A stretch of 64,000 bases of DNA from Glossina fuscipes (taxonomy: Eukaryota; Arthropoda; Insecta; Diptera; Glossinidae), in contig NW_023998458.1 in assembly GCF_014805625.2 (NCBI RefSeq), positions 2,748,174 through 2,812,173 on the forward strand. The letters run 5' to 3'. The notes under the pieces were generated by a model. It was not told where the DNA came from, ran no database searches, and saw only the letters and a list, made by a program, of their open reading frames with translations. Positions 37,822 to 52,105 of the stretch are shown here, piece by piece (the first letter of the stretch is position 1; every line of letters begins with the position of its first letter). The translations under genes and the position numbers were made by a program.

Positions 37822-40012
37822 TCTAACACAGTCTGAAGTCGATTCATTGCCATCGCCATTGTTTGATTTAGATGACGAAGCAAAAGAGGAACTAGCCGAT
37901 CTGGATATGATGTTACATTCGTCTGCACCGTTTGCACCGCATCACCATCCGCATCCGCACGCTCATCACCCACATCACCACCACCATCATCATCATCACC
38001 ATCGTGCAACTGGCACGACGGGATCACAAAATTATGGCGGCGTAAATAGTGCATTCCATCGGCAACCGTCATCGACGGGCGGTTTCCATCATGGTCACCA
38101 TCAAGTAAGTATCCATAAATCCATAAAAAAAAAACAAAAAAATCGAAAACAATAACCTTGTACTTCTTCTTCTTATCTTGATCGGATCTTATAGCTTTTT
38201 TTTAAGAAACATTTGTTGCTTTATTCGTTTCTTTAAACGCCATTTATCGCTTCTCCCCCCCAAGTCTTTTGTGTTGTTGTTGCCTTTAGCAGTACTCAAT
38301 ACTTGAACAGTGCAGTGAACAATGCCTCAAATATTTTCTTTCCCAATTATCGTATTCGCCACGCATGTTGTTGTTTTACTTAAGCAAAACTTAATGCCGT
38401 TCTTATCATGAAATATTACATCGACTTGGTACGTTTACGAGTTAAATTTATTGATCTCGATTTTTTCATATTTATGCTCCGACGTTTGATTGCATTGATG
38501 TATGTATATCTTTCCTTTTTTAAGATTGATTTTATATTTTAGCTGTGAAAGGTTTTTCGGCACAAATCTGTTGTTAGAAATTGGCGGCGGTTGTTGCTAT
38601 GTAATCAAATTTCCTTAAAGTAGAAGTTCCTGCGTTTCTAGCAATTAATTGGTTGCAGTAAGACCACAATCTTCTTATTCTTATAGTAGGTAGTAGATGC
38701 GGTAGCATTTGTGACGAGTGAAAATGCTGCGCCTTAATGTTTCTGCATTGAGCATTGTATGCGTTTGCCTTGCCTGTTTACTCAAAATTTCTTAATAGAT
38801 CTAGTCACGTCCGTCGGTCCGTCTCTCCGTCTGTCATGAAAATATTCAAGCGCTAGCCCTTGATATGGAAATTAAACTGAGACAAGAGTATCTTTAAAAA
38901 TTTCATTTAAAAATGGGCATGCACCGCCCATTACATTGTATTGAAAGTAGAAAGTGTAAAAACTATAAGCAGTACTCGATTCAACTATATATCACAAACA
39001 TTTACCATGGGTGTTTAGAAAGAAGTTTAAGCAGTTGAAGCTTCATAGCCTAACAAGGGAATCAAATGGAAAGCTTGCGTTTATTCTCATATTTGTCGTG
39101 ACAAACACATCGTTAGACTCGTGCGCATTATTTAGAAGATTTTTTCGGAAAATTGAAAAAAAGAGGTGCGGACCGAGAATGGCAAATGCTTTGTTGAGGC
39201 TATCTATGAATAGAGGAAATCGCATCTTTGACTTGCTAATCTTTTTAACACTAATGGCTAATGTGTGAAGGGTTCCTTTCACAGATAAAATATCAATTTC
39301 TCAACACATTCTTATAACATGCATAAAGTTTAAAAAGTATTCAACAAACGCTTAGAGACGGTTAATAGAGGTGTATTCATATATTACAAATATATATCCA
39401 TCGCATATGTATTAATAACTAATTAGATTTTGCCTGTCATTTGGAAGCGCTACTGTTTCTGAAGACGGCCGTAACCCTTTCGAAATAATTAAACAACAAA
39501 TTACAAATTTGCTGCTATACAACATTTAATTTACTGCGCGAGAAAAAAAAATATATATATATAATAAATCTTTTCATACATTTTTTCCTGGAATTCTCAT
39601 AATTTATATTTAGTTGTTTTTTTTGCTTTTTTTATTTAAAAAAAGATTAAAAAATAAATAAAAAACTAATCATACACTCTGTACTGTGCGGTGAATAATA
39701 AAATCATTAGTGTTAATATACACATTAATTGAATCGCTTTCATTAAATGTTGCAAAATAAACAACAGAAAACAGCAACAACTGCAAAACGTCAAGAAAAA
39801 CAAAAACACGTTTAATTATTAAAAGTTTCTTCTGTTTAATAAAAACGTAAATTACACTGCAACCAACATAACGTAGAAAACAAAAAAAAAAAAAAAAAAG
39901 AAAAGAAAAACGTAACGTTTCCCTCTTAAATAGGAATAAGAGATGAAAGGACAGACGGACAAACTGGCAGTAAAAATTGAATGAAATAAAATATAAATGA
40001 ATTTTTTGTTTC

Positions 40013-40045
<33 letters not shown>

Positions 40046-43000
40046 AAAACCAAACACCAGATTACGTATGACCGGCAACGTAAGCCAGCCTGTACTGGGT
40101 AATCTAAAGGGTTTTTCTTTAAATGCAAAAAAGGAAAAAAAAAACTAAATTGAGATTTAATTACACACAAACACATTAACAGACAGTGGCTGGTAGACGA
40201 ACTTAGTGAATGAATGAATGAATGCACCGACCGACCAGCCGAGCAAAAACACAGCCCACCGTTGCATCAGGTGCAAAGGGAAGTTAAACAATTATAGTAA
40301 AAATGCCAATGTTCTTCCTCTTGTGAAAGCCAGACGAAAATCATGTGAACTCTGTGAGATTATACCTGACGTTCTTTAAGGAAATTCCAACCTAAGTATA
40401 GCCTTAAGCGTTACACATTTGCTCTGCTGCTAAGAAAATATGAATGAATTTTTTTTTGCAGTCACACTTATTGTTGGTTGTGATAAATTAACAAAAAAAA
40501 AAAAAAAAAAAACATTCTTTTGGAGCTTGAATGGCTGGCGCCTTTGCTTGCTTAACTTGGCTTCCTTCCTATGCTTATATCAAATAAATACATTTCTCTA
40601 GTAATATCCTTCACCTTTTTTCGCCATTGCAGTTAACGGAATCTTTTTTTTTTTTTTTTTTAAGAAAAACTTACTTTCTAAGAAAAATATGAAAAAAGGT
40701 AAAGATCAACAATCATTAAAGGATTTTCCAGCTAAACATTTTAGAGATCAAACGGTTTAATCTCCCACGACTTCTCTGTCCTTAAATTTTGTGATTTTGC
40801 CGTCCATGCATTAAACAGGATTTCACTTGAAAGGATTTTCATCATCGTCATAAGCATTCATCCAGCGTAACATGTGATACTAACCGCATCGGCACCGGCA
40901 TCGGGTATAGCCAGCACAGCAAGTGCTTCTCTTAATCTTTCTTTTTGTTTTAAGCCATGTGTGTATGTATATGCGTTCATTTGTAGCATATTTTAGAGAT
41001 CTTATTGTCGTAGGTTTTTTGTCTTTCTTCGCCTTCTGGTATAGATCGCGTTTTATGAATTCTTTTCTTTCTCCTTTCCATGGATAATTACTTATGCGTT
41101 GGCTACTGACTTTATGACTGTTTGCTTTGTTTCTCTTCTCTTTTGTTTTTTGTTTTTTTTATTTCTTAGTTTTCTTTTGTCTTTGCTTTAGTGTGTTTCA
41201 ATGCCTGTGTGTATGCGTATGTGTGCGTGTGTGTAGGCATTTGGCTTTTTGTTTTAGCACTTATTGTGTGCATTTTTACCCGTGCGCATGTGTGTAAAAT
41301 GATTTCAGAAATACCGCAAGAAATCATTATGCGGCTTCGTGACTTTGACAGGTACTTCTTAATGACACCCATTTACATGACATTTGCAGCTTAACTGCGT
41401 ATAAGACTAAATGCGTACACACATCATATCGTCAGTCAGTAGCAATATTTAGTAACAATTACACTGGAAAGCAAAACACCATTGTTTGTTAATTTTTTTT
41501 TTTTATCTTTTTCATTGTTAATCTCTTAACACAGATACCATATCCGTATAAGAATTTTGTTTTATTTTTTTGCTAACCTTAATTTCTTCGAAAGGGTCAG
41601 CCATAGCGAAATGAAAAACGTTTATTACGTAGATTCTGTCTGTGGTCGAATTCAGTATCGAGGAAAAAAGCGGCGCATAGCAGCTCACATTGTCCTTATT
41701 GTGCCAACAGAGTATCGTGTAAGTCGAGTGGATGATGGATGCCTCGATTTTTTCCGAATGTCTTTATATAAACAGTGATTCTTGTTTCCTGCCTGCCTTG
41801 GGCTCATCACGACTAGCTCTCTGCTTTGATTTAGAAATAGATGTTAGATTATAGTTCCATTTTTATCCATGGTAATGGCAATCTGTACTTGTTGCTCTCA
41901 AAATTGGTTCAGCACTTTTCGATATTAGTCGTTCTGCTATCTATTTTAGATTCATGGTTAGTAGCTGCTACATGTCTCAAAATTGGTTTAGACATGACTT
42001 GATATATTTATTAGCTCTTCTATTATAAATTTAGCCTAAAGGGGAAATGGCAGGAAATCATTTCTTCTATTAGCCATTAAAGGAGCGAAACTTTTCTCCG
42101 ACCTTTGCTACGCCTCAGAGTCATTACTCTCTCTCTATTCATGCCCAAATCAACCGAATCTTTCGCTAATGTGAAATTTTTACTTAATCATGTCGAGAAT
42201 GAAAGGAATGGAATGAAACGTGTCATTTATCCAATAGGAACACGATTGTTAATACACGAGAAATCTATGGTCATTTCTTTGTATTTTCTGTTGACCAAGC
42301 CTCTAGGAATATGTTGGAGGTAATCTTCCTTCAAAAATACAACATAACATAGCCTGTTATATTGTGGTTAAAGCAGCTTAAATAGGATATACATTACTTT
42401 CCAGTAACGTATTTTCACGCCCATCGCCTTACTCATAACTAAACTTTGACATTTATATCTAATGATTGCAAACGAAATAACCGACTGAATATACAGCAAC
42501 TTTTGGGTAACGGGGAGAACAAAGTAGAATAGATAGCGTGGCGTAACTTTAGGTGGGCGTAAACGTTTTCAATTTACTTTTTTTCGATTGGAAAATTTTT
42601 GTAAAAAATTCAAGTTCAAGTTTATACTTAAAAAAAAATAAATAAATTGAGGCAAAAAAAAACTTTGCACACTCCACAATAATTAAGGGAAAAAACATCT
42701 ATAATTTTTTTTCAAACATGTCAAAGTAAATACATGCACATATGACATAATATGAATTAAGACAAAAGTAAAAAAAAATCGAATGCAAAGCACGCATGCA
42801 ACACTGGAGGCAGATTGCAGTAAAGCCACAGCACCGGGTATACGGCCGTGTACTTGAGTTTAACTGTGTGTGTGCGCGCATGTATGCGTTTAAATTGTTC
42901 AATTGCATAAATAATAATCATTAACAATAGCATAATAATTAAACCCACTGACGGGGTGTGGAATATTCTGTTATTACAATTGTATGAATTCATTCTATTC

Positions 43001-46000
43001 ATGAATGAAGAAATGAAAGATTTTAGATAATTTTCCCCAAGGCAAACATTGAGCAAAACTCTAATACGTCAAGTGATTGTAAAGATGACAAGTGCTTCAT
43101 TTAATCCCTATCTATTTGTACATATATGTGTGTGTAAGGTCTTCGATTGTCTTCTTCTCAAAACTTAAAATATTTTGTCGTAGATCGGTGCTAAATATTT
43201 TTTCCTTTTTTATGCCAGACCACGACCATCTTTTCACTTTCCGGGTTTTGTGTTAACAATCAATTTCTCATTCTAACACCTTAAGTTTATTTGCTTTCCT
43301 TTTCCCTTCAACCATTAGCCACAGTTAGCAAATACTACCACTACCATCGCTACCATTGCCATCATTTAACAAACACTGATGTAATTCAGCCCAACGAAAC
43401 ATGTACATATACAGTGTCTTGTAAAGCAGTTTAGCAAACACAAACAAACACTTGCCCGGCCATAACGTTTGGTTGAGTGCAAGTGTATAATACGTACGAG
43501 TCTTGCAATCTCTTCGATTGGGTGTGTTAACTTTTCCGTTTTATTTGTAACACTCTGAACCTAAGCGACAGGTAAAATTGTCTCATGTTGAATTTTTGAT
43601 AAGCAGTGGTTCGTGTGTATAGTGTTGCCTTGTCTTCGACGGCTTCAAGTTTCATAAACTAAAAACTTCAATTTTGGCTATAAGTACAGCAAGAAAAAGC
43701 ATATCTATGTAGAGATGCATGAGTAGGTTTTTGATTTATATACATCTGCCCATCCGTCTCCTGATAAACGGTCCTCAGGAGCTTTGTTTGTCTTCACGGA
43801 TCAAGTTTAGAAGAGAATAGGTCGGTCCTATTGCTCATGGAAGCCGCTGAATAAAGGTATATCTTGGTTATATACTAGGTGGTCAATATTCTTTTTCCTA
43901 GCTATAGTATGCCTGCGTGTGTGTGTAATAATATGACGTGAAATGCTTTTAATTTGACTACGAAGAACGGCGTATTTCATTCAGTAAATGAAGAATCTAA
44001 AGAGGCCGAAAGGGGCGCCCGGGGTAACTAAGACACAAAATACAACTTGTGTCATACACCGATTTAAAATCAAAGTATAATATAGTTTTTGGAGCTATTT
44101 TAAGAATTTTGCAATAAAAATTTCTGAGGCAGTGTTAGACTTCTTCTCCTGAAATTCTCCCTAGGGGAATATGATGACAGATATGGCTCTAATATCTGAC
44201 AGATTTCTCGCGTGCGAATGTGTATGTACATTGGGTACACTTATAGCTTCTTGAAAGGATCGTAACAACTAAAATAATGCTCTGTGAGTCCTGTCATTAT
44301 TGTTAATATTATTGTTACATTGTGCACTGGGCATTTGCGAGTCGACTCTTGTTTGCTTCATTTTTGCTTCACTCCCTTCACGATGGTTGCGTGTGCGTGT
44401 GTGTGTTAATCTTTTACTTTACGCTGTTCATGTAGATATACGAAAAATACCTCATCTATCGTTTCTGCTCTTCCTTTTGGCTCGCATCATACATGCAACG
44501 AACACGAACGTTCATCACATCACAAAATCCGCAATAACAAGAAGAATACGTTGTTTAATAATTTGTCAGTCTCGTGTTCATCAAAAATGATGTTTTCTGT
44601 ACATTTTCTTATTATATTATTTCTTTGTGATTGTTACTAACATTTAAACATTTTCTGTTGTGTTTAGTTGTTTCGCGGAGATCTTAGTGCAGTGATCGTT
44701 GTAGATTCAAACACTTTCAAATACATTTTATAAAGTTTTTCGTAGAGACATTCGTCATTTGGTTCGTTGCATTTTTGAAACCGTCGGTTATTATTGCTAT
44801 TAAAGTGTGTTTGGCGTTTATAATGAAAATGAAACTGCAATGAATGTGATCAAGAAAATCTTAAAAATGTCAATATTAACTATACATAAATGTGTTTGAA
44901 TTGAATTAAGCACTTAATCAGCAGAAGGAAGTGTTTTAACAAAAACAGCTTAGTTATGCAATTTTATTGAACTAACGTATCCAGAATGCACTTTTTAAAT
45001 GCTTAATAGTCCCGAAATTTTATAGAGACTTGAGAAAATTTCGCCAAACGTTTAATAACAGTAACAAGTGAGGCATAATAAACATATCTAGACGTGTGTA
45101 TATAATGCTTCCATAAAAGGTGATTTTTCAATATTGCATTTCTAATCGTGCGATTCCTTTATGCTGAAGACGCTCTCTCCTCGCTGACCTTCAACTACTT
45201 ATTGAGGATCAAAGCAATTTTTTTTATTAAAGAATCCAGAATAATAATAATAAATAATAAAGTAACAATTAATTCCATGACTAATGCCAATCACGCTAAG
45301 GTTGATTAACATAAATTTAGGGCAAAAATATGATTTTTAAATATCTATGGAAAAAATACCTCGTCTCCACCGATCACTAATTACTGATTTCAATAATAAG
45401 TCAATATAAAGGCAATATAAGAAATATATTGAAAACTGCTCTTGAGGTAGATGTGAAGTAAATATTTTAGAAGATTGTCGCGCCAAACTAAATGCTCTAA
45501 GCGGAAATGCTGCGGAGCGGCAATGTACTTTTTTTCTATCTCGTAGAAGGAGAACGTTGGCTGTCATGAGAAAGTTTTTATGGTCCACAGTTTTCTGACT
45601 TGCGAAGAAACCGTTGAAGCAGTGAAGCAAACAGTTATGGGGAATCGTTGAATACATATTAGCGAGGTTGCTACGATTACTGGCCTATCATCGTCTGGCT
45701 CACGCCATGTAATTTTTGCGGATGTTGTGGTCATAAAACGTAACCGATGTTGCTCCACAACAACGCGCCAGCCCACCATTGCTTGTTCGTAATTTTTTCG
45801 GCGAAAACGACACCGTAACCGTGCGTCAGCTAACGTAGTTATTGCGTTTGGTCCCCCACGACTTTTGCTTGCTCCAAAACTGAAAAAATCCATGAAAGGT
45901 CGGTTTTTTGCCACAAGTAAGCAGATAAAAACAGAATCGCTGAAAGAGTTCAAGGACATGTCAAAAAGCGCATACCAGGACTGCTTCGAGCATTGGAGCA

Positions 46001-49000
46001 AGCACTGCCACAAATCTATTATATCCCAGGGGAATTATTTTGAAACGAGCAAAATTGATAACATATATATACGTCGTATATACATTCGGTCAGCAGACAA
46101 TTTGTACGTTCTGGTGTGTGAAATTGTCAAAGTCGCAAGAATTACAATTAAAAGTTCGACAAACTTACTTGCATTCCGCAAATAAACAAACTTGACCCCT
46201 CCTCCACAGTTGTCCCGGTCCACACATAACTGTTACTTCAGTCAGAAATTCACTAATAGCTATTACGACTGTAACCTCACGTTTACGGTCAACGAAGATT
46301 TCTACGACATTTATCGTATATACTTGAAATGATGGGGATTACCGATCGGCAGCCCACCCGAGACGAAAACTTCTGTTTTCTTCTTAAAGCCATCTGCCTG
46401 AGCAGCTGAGTAGCTGAGAGCCGCGACTACGAAGTCAGTGCCCGCGCATTCAAACCTAAAGTGTTTTCTTTGGATTCACATGTATGGCGCGTGCTTAGTC
46501 GGTAAAGGCATTATCGATTGAGCACAAATCTACTAGGCTGCCGCCATTTCCGTCCCTATCTCTTTCTTTTCTTCTCTTCTTTCTCACAGCCATCGTGTTA
46601 CAAGAATAGAAAAAACAAATTAGAATGAAACTTACAATTCTGACAAGGATAATAGATAAGTAATAAAAAAAAAAACCGTTGGTTTTTATCTGTTCAGTGC
46701 ATAAGTTCCTGCAATTCTAGGAAAAGCTCTCCTTCCATTTACTCTACAGGTCACAATAGTAAAGCAAGAAAAGTGAAAATATGAGCCAGAATCTAAGAAT
46801 TTTTTTTTTAAGAGTCCTTCGAAAATCGGCCATCTCGAAATCTAGGAATATTGATTTATATCAAATATCCTACCGCTGTTCACAACAATACAATTTCGAG
46901 GCAATCGCATCAAAATTAAAAGTGCTGTACTTGTAATATGCTCAACTCGAAGTGCGCGGCGTGCAGAAATATGCGTTTGAAGTTTCAAGTTTCAAATTTT
47001 AATCTGCATGTCTTCTGCTCTGCATTGAACTTTTGAACCGTTGAAATATTTGAACGTCCTCAATTAAGCCTTTTTCTAAAACGTCCCCTAATATTTAAAG
47101 GAAGGAAGAAAGCTACCTCTTATCTCCCGCAGGGACTGCTTTATTTAGAATCTGATTAAGCAACTAAATGAAGCTTGTTTTGTACAATGCATAAAAGACT
47201 TTGCTGGAAGGACCCAAATAAGATAAGCAATTAGTTAGCTAGCATCGGGCTATAGTGCTCGCTGAGAAAAGAAAAACCGTAAGGTAAGCATTCTGGACTG
47301 CTTAGACGGTGTGCTTGGCATATGCTCTTTCTTAGTTTAAATTCGAAGGTGCATTACTTTCGGGTTAAACGAACTTCACTTACACAGAGACACTATGTAC
47401 CGTTCGCATATATTTGTGCGTCTCAGAAAATTCGGGCGGCTGATCTGACTTCACGTATTACAGTTTTATCGGAAAGTTGTACAACAGCAGCAGAATTTCC
47501 CATTCCATTGTTGTGGGTGTGGCCTTTTGTACACTTTTTAATTTGCCGTTGTCTTCCCGAGAATTTAAATTTAAATTTTATTTTATATGAAGCTTAAGTT
47601 TACTTATTTCCCATTCGCTCTCACCTCCCTGCGTGTTCTGACCACGAATCTAACCGTTTTTTTGTTTTGTTTAAAACTATCCAACAAAGCGTACTTTAAA
47701 ACTTTCTATACAAGAGATCTTCCTACCGATCGGCATTTATAAATGTCTTGCATTTCTCATACCACCGCTGTGACCTCTGGCAGCAACCTAAGGTAAAAGA
47801 AAAAAATGAAGCGAAATATGTTTTGCGTAAGAAAACATTTAAACATTTTAAGAAACTTTATGAAAGAAGGGAACAAAAAAGGAAGAAAAAAAAAAAAAGT
47901 CAAGCTAAACATATCAATTGAAACGTTTTAACAGCATTCAAAAAGCTGTCGATCAAATCGACACGATGTGGTTTTTTTTTTTTTGTTTTTGTTTCTTAAG
48001 CTTTTCGTAAAATCACATTTCTTCTCTTAGCTGTGACGGCACCTTACTTACCTTCAGTTACCACCGATTAATAAATCTGCATATAAAGGTGCATGTGTAG
48101 GTTTGTGCGCATGCATTTACACTAAAAGTGACGGGATTGCTGCAAAAAAAAAAAGAAAGAAATATGAACAAAGATCGAAACAAGTCAGTAACTCAACTGC
48201 AATCCTTTAAATGAGCCCAGCGAGCGAACGCATAAACGGCCAGCCCATGGTGCCAAAGCACTTGTCAATGTTGTTCCTTTTTTTTTTTTTTTTTTGTTCT
48301 TTCTTGTTTTCTTATATGGTAAGGAATTTATTTCAATTTAATTTCGATCGATCTTCGCTGGATTGCTAACAGTTTTGACAAAAGGAGATTTTGTTGTTTT
48401 TAAGCGTCAAAATCAGAAAATCACAGTCAAAATCACGTTCGCTCGTGATTTTCAAACTAAAACCCAAATCGTCAGATTTGATGCATTATTGTTAAGGTTT
48501 TCAGATTGTTTTCATTATGCTTCGTGTTGTTATTGCTGTTATTATTATTATTATTATTCTTATTATTATGGTTGTTTTTGGATAATGAATGTACTTGTGG
48601 TGTTACAAGTTTCTTCTTGAATCGGGTTCTCTTCATTCATCACTTACTTGTATGAACTCGTATGTGTTGCCGGTTTTTTGTTGTTTTTTGTTGTTTTTTT
48701 TTTTTTTGATTTCATTTTTTATAATAACAAAAAAGATGTATATTTGCTTGATTGATCACTTGTTTATGAACTTTTTTTTTTTACTCTTTTTTAGTTCATT
48801 GTTTTGTTCAAGTTTAAAGAGAGTCTTGTCGATCCTAAAAACACACAATAATCCGTAAAATAAATTAATCAGCCGACTTCTTAAATATTGTTTCCGTCGT
48901 TTAACAATTATTCATTTTGCTTTCTTCTTCTTTTACTTGAAAAAGAGTCGTATGCCTCTTAGTCGTGGTGTTTCTGTGGAGCAACGTTTGCAGGATATTG

Positions 49001-52000
49001 CCAGCCTTTTCAATCCTATGGGGGTTGTTGGTGGCGTTTCCGAGATGTCACCGTATTCGCATTATCCTACGCATCATTATTCGTATCAGAGTGCTACGCA
49101 GCACGCTCAATATCCACCACCGCCCCCGCCACCACCACCGCATCCCCATCATCATCATCATGCAACTGTATTACATCCGAATGCTTCGTTGGGTGAATTG
49201 TGTTCGGCTCAACCGCACTACGGCCACAATTTGGGTTCGGCCGTTTCGTCCAGCATGCATTTGACTAACTCAACACACGATGCCGATATTAGCGGTGTAG
49301 GCGCTGTTGGTGGTGTTAGTAATGTTGGTGCTTACAAAATGGAACACGATATGTTGTATTATTCGGTAAATACTATGAAATGCATATTTTTCTGATAAAT
49401 TCAATTTTATTTAATACATTTTTTTTTTTTTTTTTTTGCCTTTCCACACTCACAACTATACGTTATAGAATGCCACATCAGATATGAATCACACAACAGA
49501 TGGTTTCATTAATTCCATTTTAAACGATGAAGATTTACATCTTATGGACATGAATGTGAATGTTAATGACAGTAAGTGTTTCATTTCATTTTTTCATATC
49601 TTATACCCTACTTACTTTATGCCTTTGCCCTTTAAAAATTGTAATATATGATTTTTCACAAAGATTTTTGAGTAAAGAAAAAAAAAAAACGCAAGCAAAG
49701 CGTGTGCCGAGCCTCGCACGAACCTTTGATACCGTCAAATTCGAGCAAGTAGCTCAGTTACTTTTATTGAATGGTATTACAAATAATCCGGTGCAGAATA
49801 AGAAGAATTTAGTCGTTAATATAACGGCTGGACGCATCAGACTGAATCTGAATACTTCAGTACGTCACGCTTTTTTAAAAAGTCCCGAATCCCAACGTTA
49901 CGCTATATTCATGTTGTTTCAATGCGTTTGTTCTGGAGCTAATTTATTGACGCAATGTCACGTTGCTCAAAAACTTCGTAGCCTTTAGTAAATTCTCCCT
50001 TGCTATTCACTACATTTGTTTCAGTAAATCTCGATTTCACGTTAGCTGATCTCATGCCTACGATCATTTTTATTAATCTTGCAAAGAATGAAACAATTTC
50101 GGAAATGAAGCGAAGATTTCAATACTATATTATGTTGTTCAAAAACTCTACAATTCCAATAAATTTTCCCTTATTTTACTTTTTGTTTAACACTTTTATT
50201 TCAGTAAATACCACCCCTCACATCTCCCCCTCCCACTCTCAGATTGTCTTCATTAATCCTACAGAAAATGAAAGGATTTCGAAAAACAAGCATAAAATTT
50301 CAACTTATCACGCTGTTCAAAAACTCGGTAGCCTTTGTTTGGTCAATTCCTTCTTGCTCTTCTATAAATTCTTTTCTATAAACATTCTGGCCAGGATTAC
50401 TTTCGTTAGCCCCACTAGACTCATATATTTTATCATGTTCAAACAGTTTGTAGTCTTAACCTCTTAACCTCTTTGCGCGTCATTTTAGCATATTGTGGCA
50501 TCTGAATGAACTTCTTAGCCCTGATTTGATTTTCTTTAATGGCATATAAGTAAAACTATTCAACTCTTCATGTTGTTCCAGCAACTGATCGATGAAAAAA
50601 CAATCTCGAATAGAATTTTCAGCGAATATAGAAGATCGCTTCTGAAATTATTTTCCACAGGGCATGGAAAATTCTCTTCCGCGTCCGCTTGTGGTTCCCA
50701 AGTATTATGGGAAACGAGTAAAATGTCGGTTTGATGCAATCTTCTTAAACCTAAAAAAATCAAATCTTGATGAAAGCCGTGGAAATGCTTCGAATAATAG
50801 ATAATGTGATTCCCACGACATAGCCATTGCAGGTGCGCCTGTACGGCGTGGTTAGAAATCAAATTTACTTCGCTAGATCAGATGTGTTGTCGTGATTGCC
50901 ACGAAGACTTTCGCGTTATTGCTTTTGTTTGCCTCACCGGCTTAAAAGCTTCTTCTACGTCCAAAGAATTGAAGGCAATACTTCTTTGGCCCCTGATCGC
51001 TTGATATGAATTTCATGCCTTTGTTATGAACAAGCCAACGTAATTCTTTTGCGATGGTGTTACCCACCTCTAATCCCCATGACTTTAAATGACTTAGTCA
51101 ACCGCAAAAATGAGCCTTACTGTGATTCAAAGCGAGCGGATGATGTTGGGACAATTTCTTATAGCTTCTCTTAGATAAAATCCCTTATAGTAATTAAATG
51201 TTAAGAGACTTGCGACGACCTCAGCTAAGCCCCATAGGCATGTTTCGATAATCAAGTGTTGATCTTAAACGTTTCGAATGCGGAAAGCTACACTTAAATA
51301 GATATGTACGCACAAGCACTACGTGCGTATATTTATTTGATTCATTCGTTTGATGCATATGAAGAGCGCAACTTCAGACTAATAAATACCCAAATTCTCT
51401 CGTCTATGTAGTCTACCTGACCTCTTCACGTATTACTTAAGACTTGCAGCTGATCTTGATCTTGGACCAGAAATAAATTTATCACAAGGCCGTAATATTT
51501 TTATTACCGTTTATCGCCCATACGTCTACTCTCACGGCCGCCAAGAGAGTTTGCATTCCAATATTCTGCTGAAATTTGAAACTGAACCAACTATTGTAAG
51601 AATTTCTTATACCAAAAGAATTGAATTGTTTCAGAAATAACAAACAAAAAAAAGCTTAAAAAAGCTTTCCGTTTTACTCAAACACACTCTACTGAGCGTA
51701 TAATAAATTATTCACTCATTCACTCATTCACTCACTCACTGACTCACTCATTGATTTATTCTTTCGCTCGTTTAGAATAATTCTTGGCAGTGCAAAGTAA
51801 TAACAGACGAATGAATGAAAAAAATAAAATGAAATAACGAATTGAACACGAAAAAGGTTAAAGAAAAATAAAAAGGAATACAAAATCAAGAATTGTGCAA
51901 AATAAGTGTTTTTAAGCTTTTTTGTTGTGTTCAAAGATTTTCAATAATTAGTCGAAATTTATGTGAGTAACGTAACAATACGCGATTGCATGGTGTTAAT

Positions 52001-52069
52001 CAAATAGAGGCAGCCGTAAGAAAGCAACCGAGTCAGTCAATCAGTCAGTTAGTCAGTCAAACAAGCAGA

Positions 52070-52105
<36 letters not shown>

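Larger units (their letters stand above)
38105..48945 (+). other. cnc: cnc intron 4 (10,841 bp)
   Basis: Phase 0. Contains a fly-repeat fragment (38795-39000), a TTA microsatellite, the mariner relic at about 45600-46070, and a UTR-like stretch at 44640-45067 ending in AACAA|GTGAGG. Elsewhere (for example 39050-45500 and 46200-48500) I see AT-rich sequence with homopolymer runs and no exon. Confidence 0.85.

Noticed and set aside
39670..40227. 185-residue minus-strand frame
   Set aside because: Made of Phe/Leu/Ile runs translated from A/T homopolymers and a TTA microsatellite; no domain, no start context.
52072..52104. A His-run coding exon
   Set aside because: Pure ATC microsatellite with no supporting splice sites in a cnc-compatible phase.
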